A model generated the notes under the pieces. It was not told the DNA's origin. It saw only the letters and a program-made list of their open reading frames with translations, and made no database searches. Shown here in pieces: positions 36,942 to 45,335 of a stretch of 64,000 nt of DNA. The stretch comes from DASQHW01 sp963837155 (GTDB lineage: Bacteria > Actinomycetota > Acidimicrobiia > IMCC26256 > PALSA-610), in NCBI GenBank assembly GCA_963837155.1, contig CAWIMB010000002.1, positions 2,542,001 through 2,606,000 of the forward strand. Direction: 5' to 3'. Each line of letters begins with the position of its first letter. The first letter of the stretch is position 1. The position numbers and the translations under genes are program-made.

Positions 36942-37887
36942 TGCATGCCTCCCGTCAGGTCGCGTACGGCGCGACATCGTGACGGCGCACCACGTGCGAA
37001 CTTCGTCGACAATGCGCAAGGTCGCGCGCGGATCGAGGAACGTCGCGGTGCCGACCCCGACCGCGTGCGCGCCCGCGAGCATCATCTCGACCGCGTCTTC
37101 ACCGGTGGTCACTCCGCCGGTACCGATGATCGGGACACTTGGATGCGCTCGCGCGACATCCGCGACCGCGCGTAACGCGATGGCTTTGATCGGCGGACCG
37201 CTCAGACCGCCGCCTCCGGCCCCCAGGCGCGGCACGCGCGAGTCCGCATCGATCAAGAGCGCCATGACCGTGTTGACGAGCGTGAGCGCACTCGCGCCCG
37301 CGTCGAGTGCAGCACTCGCGATCTCGACGATGTCGGTGACGTTCGGTGACAACTTCGCGAACACCGAGACGTTGGCGCCGAGCGCGTCGACAACCGCGCT
37401 GATCGCCTCGCGTCGTCGCCGATGCCGAATGCGCGAAGACGTGCGCGCGATCCTCGACGTTCGGACACGACAAGTTCACTTCGACTGCGACGACGCGATG
37501 CGCGACAGCTTCGAGCGCGCGCGCTGCCTTCTCGAACTCCTCGGTGCTACGACCCCAGATCGACGCGATCACGCGCGCGCCGTGTGCTTCGAGCGCGGGT
37601 AAGTCGTGCATGATCCACGCGTCGACACCCGGGCCGGGGAGACCAACGGAGTTCAACATGCCGCCGCCCGGTGCTTCGGTAACGCGCAACGGCGGGTTCC
37701 CGTCCGACGCGAAGATGGCGACCGACTTCGCGGTCACCGCACCGATCCCCGACGGCGGGCACAACCGCGCGACCTCGGCGCCGTGACCGAACGTTCCCGA
37801 CGCGGCGACGATCGGGTTCGGCAACGAAACCGGCCCGAGATCGACGGACAGGTCGACGTCGAATTCGGGATCCCGCCGGCGTCTCAT
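36938..37887 (-). CDS. pyrD: dihydroorotate dehydrogenase (two indels)
   Basis: Oxidises dihydroorotate to orotate. Class-1-like: VDLGPVSLPNPIVAASGTFG, NSVGLPGPGVDAW, VAVEVNLSCPNVEDRAHVFA, then VFAKLSPNVTDIVEIA and VPIIGTGGVTTGEDAVEMML. One indel near 37418 lies between the last two blocks. A second near 36990 hides the true end, RDLTGGMQ and TGA, which is the usual family C-terminus and overlaps the pyrF ATG. Confidence 0.9.
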
Positions 37888-40800
37888 ACCTGGAACCGCA
37901 GCTGGCCGTCGTCGTGGTACTCCTGCAGCGAGCGCACCTCGGGCGGACGGGCCAGCTCCTCGGAAATCCCGGCTGCAGCGGCAATCGCGGCCGCCACCGT
38001 GGTCACGCAGGCCACGCCGTGGGCCAACGCCGCCCGCCGGATGTGCATGCCGTCGGCCCGCGGGCCACGGCCCCGCGGCGTGTTGACGACGAGGTCCACC
38101 TTGCCGGAGGAGATCAGGTCAACGGCGTCGACCCCGACGTCCTCACCGACCTTGGCGACGATCGTGTCGACCGGCACCCCGGCCTCGTCGAGGGTCCGCG
38201 CGGTGCCGGCCGTCGCCGCGATCGCGAACCCGAGCTCGGCGAACCGGCGCGCCGCGAGCAGCCCTGCATCCTTGTCGCGATCGGCGAGCGACAGGAACAC
38301 TGTGCCTTGGTGCGGCAGCGTGTTGCCGGCGCCCGCTTGACTCTTGCCGAACGCCATCCCGAACGTGCGGTCGATGCCCATGACTTCGCCGGTCGATCGC
38401 ATTTCGGGACCGAGGATCGTGTCGACATCCGGGAATCGGCTGAACGGAAGTACCGCTTCCTTTACCGCGACGTGCCCGCCCTCCGCGGGCGGACGGAGGA
38501 GTCCTTCGTCGCGCAGTTCGTCGAGCGTCGCGCCGAGCATCACACGCGCCGCGACCTTGGCGAGCGGCACACCGGTTGCCTTGCTCACGAACGGCACCGT
38601 GCGGCTGGCGCGCGGGTTCGCCTCGATGACGAACACCGTGTCGTCTTTCACCGCGTACTGCACGTTGCAGAGTCCGATCACGTCGAGGGCGTCGGCGAGC
38701 GCGCGCGTGTGCTGCTCGATCGTGCGGATCGCTTCGCCGGGCAACGTCGGCGGCGGGATCGCGCACGCGGAGTCGCCGGAGTGCACGCCGGCTTCCTCGA
38801 TGTGTTCCATCACGCCGCCGATCAGCACCGCGCCCGTGCGGTCGCGGAGTGCGTCGACGTCCACCTCGATCGCGTCTTCGAGAAAGCGGTCGATCAGCGC
38901 GGGTCGTTCGGCGGACAGTCCACCCTCGCGTCCGAGGGAACCGGTGTGCGTGAGCTCGATCATCGCGCGCCGGAGATCGGCGTCGTCGTAGACGATCTGC
39001 ATCGCGCGGCCACCGAGCACATACGACGGGCGCACGAGCACCGGATAGCCAATGTCGTTCGCGATGCGCACCGCGTCGTCGACGTCGGACGCGGTACCGC
39101 CCGGAGGTTGCGGGATCCCCAGCTTCGTGCACAACGCGTTGAACTGTTCGCGATCCTCGGCGGCATCGATCGAGCTCGGCGACGTGCCGAGTACCGGGAT
39201 GCCGTTGCGCTCGAGCACGTGTGCCAGCTTCAACGGTGTCTGCCCGCCGAGGCTCACGATCACACCGCGCAGCTCGCCGACTTCCTGCAGTCGTTCGCAC
39301 ACGTTGAGCACGTCTTCTTGGGTGAGCGGCTCGAAGAACAGGCGGTCGCTCGTGTCGTAGTCAGTACTGACGGTCTCGGGGTTGCAGTTGACCATCACGG
39401 TTTCGAACCCGGCATCGTGCAACGCAAACGCGGCGTGCACGCAGCAGTAGTCGAACTCCACACCTTGGCCGATGCGATTCGGGCCGCTGCCCAGGATCGC
39501 GACTGCCGGTTTGGTGAGCGGGGCGATCTCGTCGGTGTCCTCGTAGGTGCCGTAGTGGTACGGCGTGTACGCCGCGAACTCGGCTGCGCAGGTGTCGACC
39601 GTCTTGTACGTGACGCGCACGCCTGCGGCCAATCGCGCCGCGCGTATCTCGCGCTGCGTCACCCCCCAGAGGTAGGCGAGCTGCCCGTCGGCAAAACCCA
39701 GCCGCTTGGCGCGCCGCCAGTCGGCACGCGTCATGCTCGGCAGCCCGAGCTGGGCAAGGCGATCGCGCTCCTCGACGATCTGCAGGATCTGGTCGCAGAA
39801 CCACGGGTCGATGTTGGTGACCTCGTACACGCGCTCGACCGACACGAACCGGCGCAGGGCCGCCTCGACCTGGAACAGACGCTCGGGCGTGGGTACGGCC
39901 GCGCTCAGCACGAGCTCGTCGTCACCGAACGCGTCGAGCTCGCGCTCGGCGGGGTCGCAGTTGAGCCCGAGGCGCCCGGTCTCGAGCGACCGCACCGCCT
40001 TCTGGAGCGACTCCGCGAACGTGCGGCCGATCGCCATCACTTCCCCGACCGACTGCATCTGCGTGCCGAGCACGGGTGCCGCGCCCGGCAGCTTCTCGAA
40101 CGCCCAGCGCGGGAATTTCGTCACGACGTAGTCGATCGTGGGTTCGAAGCTCGCCGGCGTCTCCCGGGTGATGTCGTTCTGTACCTCGTCGAGCCGGTAC
40201 CCCACGGCCAGCTTCGCGGCGATCTTGGCGATCGGGAAGCCGGTCGCCTTGCTCGCGAGCGCGCTGCTGCGCGAGACGCGGGGGTTCATCTCGATGATCA
40301 CTTGCTCGCCCGTACGCGGATGCACCGCGAACTGCACGTTCGACCCCCCGGTTTCGACGCCGATCCGGCGGATACAGGCGAACGCCGCGTCCCGCATCTG
40401 CTGATACTCGACATCGGTGAGCGTCTGGGCGGGCGCGACCGTGATCGATTCGCCGGTGTGCACGCCCATCGGGTCGACGTTCTCGATCGAGCAGATGACC
40501 ACGACGTTGTCGGCGTGGTCCCGCATCACCTCGAGCTCGTACTCCTTCCAGCCGGTGACGCTGCGCTCGATGAGGATCTCGGAGATCGGGCTCGCGGCGA
40601 GACCGCGCGAGGCCACCCGGTGCATGTCGTCGACGTCGTACGCGATCCCGGTGCCGCCGCCGCCGAGGATGAAGGCCGGCCGCACGATCACGGGATAGCC
40701 GACCTGATGCGCGACGCGCAGGGCCTCGTCGACGTTGTACGCGATGCCCGATGGCGGTACCTGCAGCCCGATCTCGGTCATCGCGAGCTTGAACCGGTGA

Positions 40801-41186
40801 CGGTCCTCTGCGGTCCGGATCGCTTCGACGCTCGCCCCGATGAGCTCGACGCCGTAGGTTTCCAGCACCCCTGTCTCGTGGAGACCGACCGCAAGGTTGA
40901 GTCCGGTCTGGCCGCCGAGCGTCGGGAGCAGCGCGTCGGGCCGTTCCTTTTCGATGATCCGCGTGATCGTCGGGACGTCGAGCGGCTCGACGTAGGTTGC
41001 GTCGGCGAACTCGGGATCGGTCATGATCGTCGCCGGGTTCGAGTTGACGAGGACGACGCGGAAGCCCTCTTCCCGGAGCACCCGGCAGGCCTGTGTGCCG
41101 GAGTAGTCGAACTCGCACGCCTGCCCGATCACGATCGGACCGCTGCCGATCAAGAGGATTGTCTCGAGGTCGTCGCGGCGCGGCAT
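37884..41186 (-). CDS. carB: carbamoyl-phosphate synthase large subunit
   Basis: Makes carbamoyl phosphate for pyrimidines and arginine. 1100 aa, uninterrupted. It starts MPRRDDLETILLIGSGPIVI; the first ATP-grasp half has QACEFDYSGTQACRVLREEG and RPAFILGGGGTGIAYDV, the second half GSGPNRIGQGVEFDYCCVHA and RPSYVLGGRAMQIVYDD. The C-terminal allosteric MGS-like domain (from about residue 950) ends with the UMP/IMP-responsive region. ATGA overlap with pyrD. Confidence 0.98.
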   Translation of the reverse strand: MPRRDDLETILLIGSGPIVIGQACEFDYSGTQACRVLREEGFRVVLVNSNPATIMTDPEFADATYVEPLDVPTITRIIEKERPDALLPTLGGQTGLNLAVGLHETGVLETYGVELIGASVEAIRTAEDRHRFKLAMTEIGLQVPPSGIAYNVDEALRVAHQVGYPVIVRPAFILGGGGTGIAYDVDDMHRVASRGLAASPISEILIERSVTGWKEYELEVMRDHADNVVVICSIENVDPMGVHTGESITVAPAQTLTDVEYQQMRDAAFACIRRIGVETGGSNVQFAVHPRTGEQVIIEMNPRVSRSSALASKATGFPIAKIAAKLAVGYRLDEVQNDITRETPASFEPTIDYVVTKFPRWAFEKLPGAAPVLGTQMQSVGEVMAIGRTFAESLQKAVRSLETGRLGLNCDPAERELDAFGDDELVLSAAVPTPERLFQVEAALRRFVSVERVYEVTNIDPWFCDQILQIVEERDRLAQLGLPSMTRADWRRAKRLGFADGQLAYLWGVTQREIRAARLAAGVRVTYKTVDTCAAEFAAYTPYHYGTYEDTDEIAPLTKPAVAILGSGPNRIGQGVEFDYCCVHAAFALHDAGFETVMVNCNPETVSTDYDTSDRLFFEPLTQEDVLNVCERLQEVGELRGVIVSLGGQTPLKLAHVLERNGIPVLGTSPSSIDAAEDREQFNALCTKLGIPQPPGGTASDVDDAVRIANDIGYPVLVRPSYVLGGRAMQIVYDDADLRRAMIELTHTGSLGREGGLSAERPALIDRFLEDAIEVDVDALRDRTGAVLIGGVMEHIEEAGVHSGDSACAIPPPTLPGEAIRTIEQHTRALADALDVIGLCNVQYAVKDDTVFVIEANPRASRTVPFVSKATGVPLAKVAARVMLGATLDELRDEGLLRPPAEGGHVAVKEAVLPFSRFPDVDTILGPEMRSTGEVMGIDRTFGMAFGKSQAGAGNTLPHQGTVFLSLADRDKDAGLLAARRFAELGFAIAATAGTARTLDEAGVPVDTIVAKVGEDVGVDAVDLISSGKVDLVVNTPRGRGPRADGMHIRRAALAHGVACVTTVAAAIAAAAGISEELARPPEVRSLQEYHDDGQLRFQV

Positions 41187-41190
41187 GTCG

Positions 41191-42273
41191 TCAGCCCGCT
41201 CGCATGAGGTCGGTGAACTCTTTGAACAGATAGCGCGCGTCGTGCGGTCCCGGGCCGGCCTCGGGGTGGTACTGCACGCTGAACGCCGCGAGCCCCGCGG
41301 TGCTCACACCTTCGATGTCGCCGTCGTTGAGGTTGACGTGCGTGACCTCGGAACCTTCCGGGAGCGACGAGGCATCGACCGCGTAGTTGTGGTTCTGGCT
41401 CGTGATCTCGACCCGACCGCTCGGGAGATGCCGCACCGGATGGTTGCCGCCGTGGTGCCCGAACCGCAGCTTGAACGTGCGCGCCCCGAGGGCGAGGCTC
41501 ATGATCTGGTGCCCGAGGCAGATGCCGAACACCGGCAGCTTGCCCAGCAACTCCTTGACGTTGGCGGCCGCGCTCGCGACGGCCGCGGGGTCGCCGGGAC
41601 CGTTCGAGAGGAATACGCCGTCGGGCGCGCGTCCCAGGACGTCCTGGAACGACGTCTGGGCGGGGACAACCTCGATCTGGCAACCGCGCGCGACGAGGTG
41701 GTCGAGGATCGAACGCTTGATCCCGAAGTCGTACGCGACGACGAAGAAGCTCGCGGCGTCCGGGCCAATCGTGTAGGGCTCGGGCGTCGTGACCGCAGAC
41801 GCGAGGTCACAGCCGTCGGTGCCGCCGTCGCCTTGCGCGGCTTCGAGCAGCGTGTCGCGATCGGCGATACCGAACGCGCCTGGGATCGCGCCCGCGTCCC
41901 GGATGTGGCGCGTCAACCGTCGGGTGTCGATGCCGGTGATGCCGGGGACCTTGTGCCGGCGCAGGAAGGCGTCGAGGTGCTCGGTCGCGCGCCAGTTCGA
42001 CGCCCGGCGCGCCAGGTCCCGCACGATCACGCCCCGGCAGTGCGGCGCCCGCGCTTCGTCGTCGCGCTCGTTGATGCCGTAGTTGCCGATGTGCGGATAC
42101 GTGAACGTGATGATCTGTCCCGCATACGACGGGTCGGTAACGATCTCCTGGTAACCGGCGAGCGCGGTGTTGAACACGACTTCACCGGTCGCGACACCCT
42201 CGGGCGGCTCGTAGCCCACACCTTCGCCTTCGAACGTCGTCCCGTCCGCCAGCACCAACAGCGCCTCAGTCAT
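41191..42273 (-). CDS. carA: carbamoyl-phosphate synthase small subunit
   Basis: Supplies ammonia from glutamine to CarB. 360 aa. The N-terminal half has LADGTTFEGEGVGY and GEVVFNTALAGYQEIVTDPS; the class I amidotransferase half has FLSNGPGDPAAV, the nucleophile motif PVFGICLGHQIMSLALG and SVQYHPEAGPGPHD. The start was set at the ATG with GGAG six bases upstream; an ATG four codons earlier lacks one. Confidence 0.97.
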   Translation of the reverse strand: MTEALLVLADGTTFEGEGVGYEPPEGVATGEVVFNTALAGYQEIVTDPSYAGQIITFTYPHIGNYGINERDDEARAPHCRGVIVRDLARRASNWRATEHLDAFLRRHKVPGITGIDTRRLTRHIRDAGAIPGAFGIADRDTLLEAAQGDGGTDGCDLASAVTTPEPYTIGPDAASFFVVAYDFGIKRSILDHLVARGCQIEVVPAQTSFQDVLGRAPDGVFLSNGPGDPAAVASAAANVKELLGKLPVFGICLGHQIMSLALGARTFKLRFGHHGGNHPVRHLPSGRVEITSQNHNYAVDASSLPEGSEVTHVNLNDGDIEGVSTAGLAAFSVQYHPEAGPGPHDARYLFKEFTDLMRAG

Positions 42274-42281
42274 GAAAGGCT

Positions 42282-42380
42282 CCATCTGTTGGCAGCAAAA
42301 CCCGCGCTATGCGCGGAAAACGCTGCCATCTGTTGGCAGCAAAACCCGCGCTATGCGCGGGAAACGCTGCCATCTGTTGG
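42282..42380. repeat. 44-bp tandem repeat, about 2.25 copies, between pyrC and carA
   Basis: Units start at 42282, 42326 and 42370 (partial); the two full units differ at one base. Each unit folds as GGCAGC, spacer, CCCGCG-CTAT-GCGCGG, spacer, GCTGCC, so the transcript would carry two successive nested hairpins. Confidence 0.9.
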
Positions 42381-42387
42381 TGGCGTT

Positions 42388-43682
42388 TCACTTTTGGGCC
42401 TCGTAGTCGCGGACGACGGGGGCGCCTCGGTAGATCGTGTGGCGGACCTTGCCGGTCAGCTTCCAGCCCTCCCACGGCGTGTTGCGCGAGCGGCTCGCGA
42501 GACGTGTGCCGTCGACGACCCACTGATACGCGGGGTCGATGACACACAGGTGCGCGGGCCGGCCGGCCGCGATCGGGCCGCCGTGACCCGCGGGTCGAGC
42601 CCCGCGACGCGTGCCGCTTGCCACGACATTGCCCCCAGCACGCGTGCGAGCGTGAGCACGCCGGTCTCGACGAGCGTGGTGAGGACGACGGCCAGGGCGG
42701 TCTCCACACCGAGCATCCCGGGCGGGGCCTCTTCGAACGGCACGTCCTTGGTTTCGGGGGCATGGGGCGCGTGGTCGGTCGCGATCGCGTCGATCGTGCC
42801 GTCGCGCACCGCGGCGCGGAGCGCGTCAACGTCGGCCTGTTCGCGCAACGGCGGGTTCATCTTGAACACGGGATCGAAGCTGCTACATGTCTCGTCGGTG
42901 AGCACGAGGTGTTGCGGCGTGCACTCGGCGGTGACGCGCACACCTTCGGCCTTGGCGGCGCGCACCAACGCGGCCGACGCCACGCACGAGAGGTGCAGCA
43001 CGTGATACCGGCCGCCGGTGCGCCGGGCCAAGGCGAGATCGCGCGCGACGATCGACGACTCCGCTTCCGCGGGCCGGCCGGTAATGCCCAAGCGCGCCGA
43101 CCACGCGCCTTCGTGCATGTGACCGCCGCGCACGAGCGCCGGATCCTCGGCGTGCTGCGCCAGCACCGCACCTGCGAGCGCCGAGGTGTACTCGAACGCC
43201 CGGCGCATCACGGCCCCGTTCGCGACGCAGTCACCGTCGTCGGTGAACACGCGCACACCGAGGTCGTAGAGCTCGCCCATCGGCGCGAGTTCCTCGCCGC
43301 GCCGTCCTTTGGTGATGCAACCGGCGGGCCGCACCTCGCACAAGCCGAGCGCACGCGCCCGTTCGAGCAGCGACTGCACAACCGCCGCGTCATCGAGCGG
43401 CGGTTCGGTGTTGGGCATGCACACGACCGCGGTGCAACCTCCCAGCGCGGCGGCGCGCGCGCCGGTCTCGATGGTCTCGCTGTCCTCGCGTCCCGGCTCG
43501 CGGAAGTGCACTTGCAGGTCGACGAGTCCGGGCGCCACCACACAGCCGTCGGCGTCGAGCACCATCGCGCCCGCGCCTGGCGTCAACACCGAACCGACCT
43601 CGACGATGACGCCGTCGACAACGCGGACGTCGGCGGAACGCTCGCCCGACTCGTCAATCACGCGTCCGCCGCGCACGAGCAC
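42388..43682 (-). CDS. pyrC: dihydroorotase (one deletion)
   Basis: Cyclises carbamoyl aspartate. VRGGRVIDESGERSADVRV, then the metal motif GLVDLQVHFREPGRED, CMPNTEPPLDD, VFTDDGDCVANGAVMRRAFE and IDAIATDHAPHAPETK identify a class I bacterial enzyme. A lost G near 42587 breaks it after AGLDPR; in the next frame GHGGPIAAGRPAHLCVID continues to the end YEAQK and stop. The start is GTG, first of two in a row, without a good ribosome site, just after the 71-bp repeat. Confidence 0.92.
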
Positions 43683-43696
43683 TTCGCCAATATTTT

Positions 43697-43767
43697 CCGC
43701 TCTGCCGGGCCGCTCGGGCCCCGGCTCGCTGCTCGAACGGATACCGGCCTCGCGGCCGCTCGCCTCA
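43697..43767. repeat. 71-bp dispersed intercistronic repeat, copy 2
   Basis: Matches bases 22145-22215 at 64 of 71 positions. On the transcript it starts exactly at the pyrB stop codon and fills the gap to pyrC. Both copies sit between genes of biosynthetic operons in the same orientation. Confidence 0.75.
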
Positions 43768-44691
43768 GACAAACGGGCCTCCCGAGCCGAGCAGCGTCCA
43801 CAGCACCGCCATGCGCACGGCGACACCGTTCGTGACCTGCTCGGTGACGAGCGACCGGGCCGAGTCCGCGACCACGCCCGCGATCTCCACACCGCGGTTC
43901 ATCGGGCCGGGGTGCATGACCAGCGTGTCGGGCTTCAGGCGCGCGGCGCGCTCGACGGTGAGGCCCCAACGCGTTGCGTACTCGCGAATCGAAGGGAAGA
44001 GTGCGTCGCCGATGCGCTCTTGTTGGATGCGCAGGAGATACACGACGTCGATGTCGGGCAGCACCTCGTCGAGGTCGTAGGCGACGCGGACCGGCCAACC
44101 GTCGAGCCGCTCGGGCATGAGCGTCGGCGGACCGACGAGCGTCAGCTCGCATCCGAGCGCATCGAAAGCCTTGATATCGCTGCGCGCGACCCGAGAGTGC
44201 TTCACGTCGCCGACGATTGCGACGCGACAGCCGTCGAGCGACGGACCGCGGTGTCGCCGGAGCGTGAACGCGTCGAGTAACGCCTGCGTGGGGTGTTCGT
44301 GGCATCCATCACCGGCGTTCACGACGCTCGCCGACGTCCAGGCCGCAACGCGATGGGGCGCTCCGGCCGCCGAGTGGCGTACGACGATGGCATCGATGCC
44401 CATCGCTTCGATCGTCTGCACCGTGTCGAGCAGGCTCTCGCCCTTCTTCACCGACGAGGTCGCGACCGAGAACGTCATCGTGTCGGACCCGAGCCGCTTC
44501 GCCGCGGTCTCGAACGACAACCGCGTGCGCGTGGAGTCCTCGTAGAAGAGTGAGACGACGGTCTTGCCCCGCAGGGCCGGAACCTTCGGGATGTCGCGAC
44601 GCGTCACCTCGACGAACGACTCGGTGAGATCGAGCATCGCCTCGATGCCCGCGCGCGGCCCGAGATCGTCGACCGAAAGCAAATGCTTCAC
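43765..44691 (-). CDS. pyrB: aspartate carbamoyltransferase catalytic subunit
   Basis: Joins carbamoyl phosphate and aspartate. 308 aa. The carbamoyl-phosphate loop FYEDSTRTRLSFETAAKRLG, the SVKKGESLLDT loop, HPTQALLDAFTL and the aspartate-site motif VMHPGPMNRGVEI are present. The start is GTG with GGAG, part of the pyrR stop region; the frame is open a further 15 codons upstream but overlaps pyrR. Confidence 0.97.
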   Translation of the reverse strand: MKHLLSVDDLGPRAGIEAMLDLTESFVEVTRRDIPKVPALRGKTVVSLFYEDSTRTRLSFETAAKRLGSDTMTFSVATSSVKKGESLLDTVQTIEAMGIDAIVVRHSAAGAPHRVAAWTSASVVNAGDGCHEHPTQALLDAFTLRRHRGPSLDGCRVAIVGDVKHSRVARSDIKAFDALGCELTLVGPPTLMPERLDGWPVRVAYDLDEVLPDIDVVYLLRIQQERIGDALFPSIREYATRWGLTVERAARLKPDTLVMHPGPMNRGVEIAGVVADSARSLVTEQVTNGVAVRMAVLWTLLGSGGPFV

Positions 44692-44695
44692 GTGT

Positions 44696-45284
44696 TCACT
44701 CCGGTTCACCCCAGAGCTCGACACCGTCGTCGCCACCGTCGACTTCGGCGAGGCACACCCGGACGTCTTCGGTCACACGGGTCGGCAGGTTCTTGCCGAC
44801 GTAGTCCGCGCGCAGCGGCAGCTCGCGATGGCCACGGTCGATGAGCACCGCGAGCTGCACCGCGCGAGGCCGCCCGAGCTCGAGCAATGCGTCGAGCGCG
44901 GCGCGCGGTTCGGCCGGTGAACAGCACGTCGTCAACGAGCACGACCACCTTGTCGCTCACGTCGGGGACCTCGGTGGGACCGACGGGCGCGACCGGGCGC
45001 AAGCCGATGTCGTCGCGGTAGAAGGCGACATCGAGCGCACCAAGGGCGGGTTCAACGGATTCGAAGGAGGCGATCGCGGCTGCGATGCGGCGCGACAGCG
45101 CGACGCCGCGGGTGTAGAGGCCGACGAGGACAACGTCGTCGGGCCCGTGATTGCGCTCGACGATCTCGTGCCCGATGCGGGTCAGTGCCCGCCGGAGGTC
45201 GGCCGCATCGAAGACTCGAGTCCGCAGCACGGGCTCGGCGGGAGTGCCGCCTGTCTTCGCTTGCGCGGGCTTGCGCGCCTGCAT
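44696..45284 (-). CDS. pyrR: PyrR regulator / uracil phosphoribosyltransferase (one insertion)
   Basis: Binds pyr mRNA leaders in response to UMP and has phosphoribosyltransferase activity. RTRVFDAADLRRALTRIGHE, LVGLYTRGVALSRRIA and the PRPP motif VVLVDDVLFTGRTARA are intact. One extra base near 44915 breaks the frame right after that motif; the continuation ALDALLELGRPRAVQLAVL, then GHRELPLRADYVGKNLPT, leads to the end WGEPE and TGA, giving about 195 aa. First gene of the pyrimidine operon. Confidence 0.94.
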
Positions 45285-45298
45285 GCCGATTCCCTCCG

Positions 45299-45320
45299 TA
45301 GGGACCTCACTGGATCCCCT
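45299..45320 (-). promoter_or_regulatory. PyrR-binding RNA loop in the pyrR leader
   Basis: The minus strand reads GATCCAGTGAGGTC inside a GGGA...TCCC stem. This agrees with the known PyrR site ARUCCNGNGAGGYU at all positions but the first and last. It lies about 10 nt before the GGAGG of pyrR, so bound PyrR should block translation, as described for mycobacterial pyrR. No attenuator hairpin follows. Confidence 0.75.
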
Positions 45321-45335
45321 TCACGGTCAGAACAA

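Noticed and set aside
37914..41207. A 1097-codon open frame on the plus strand opposite carB
   Set aside because: It mirrors the strong GC bias at third codon positions of carB; the translation is Arg/His/Asp-rich without any domain.
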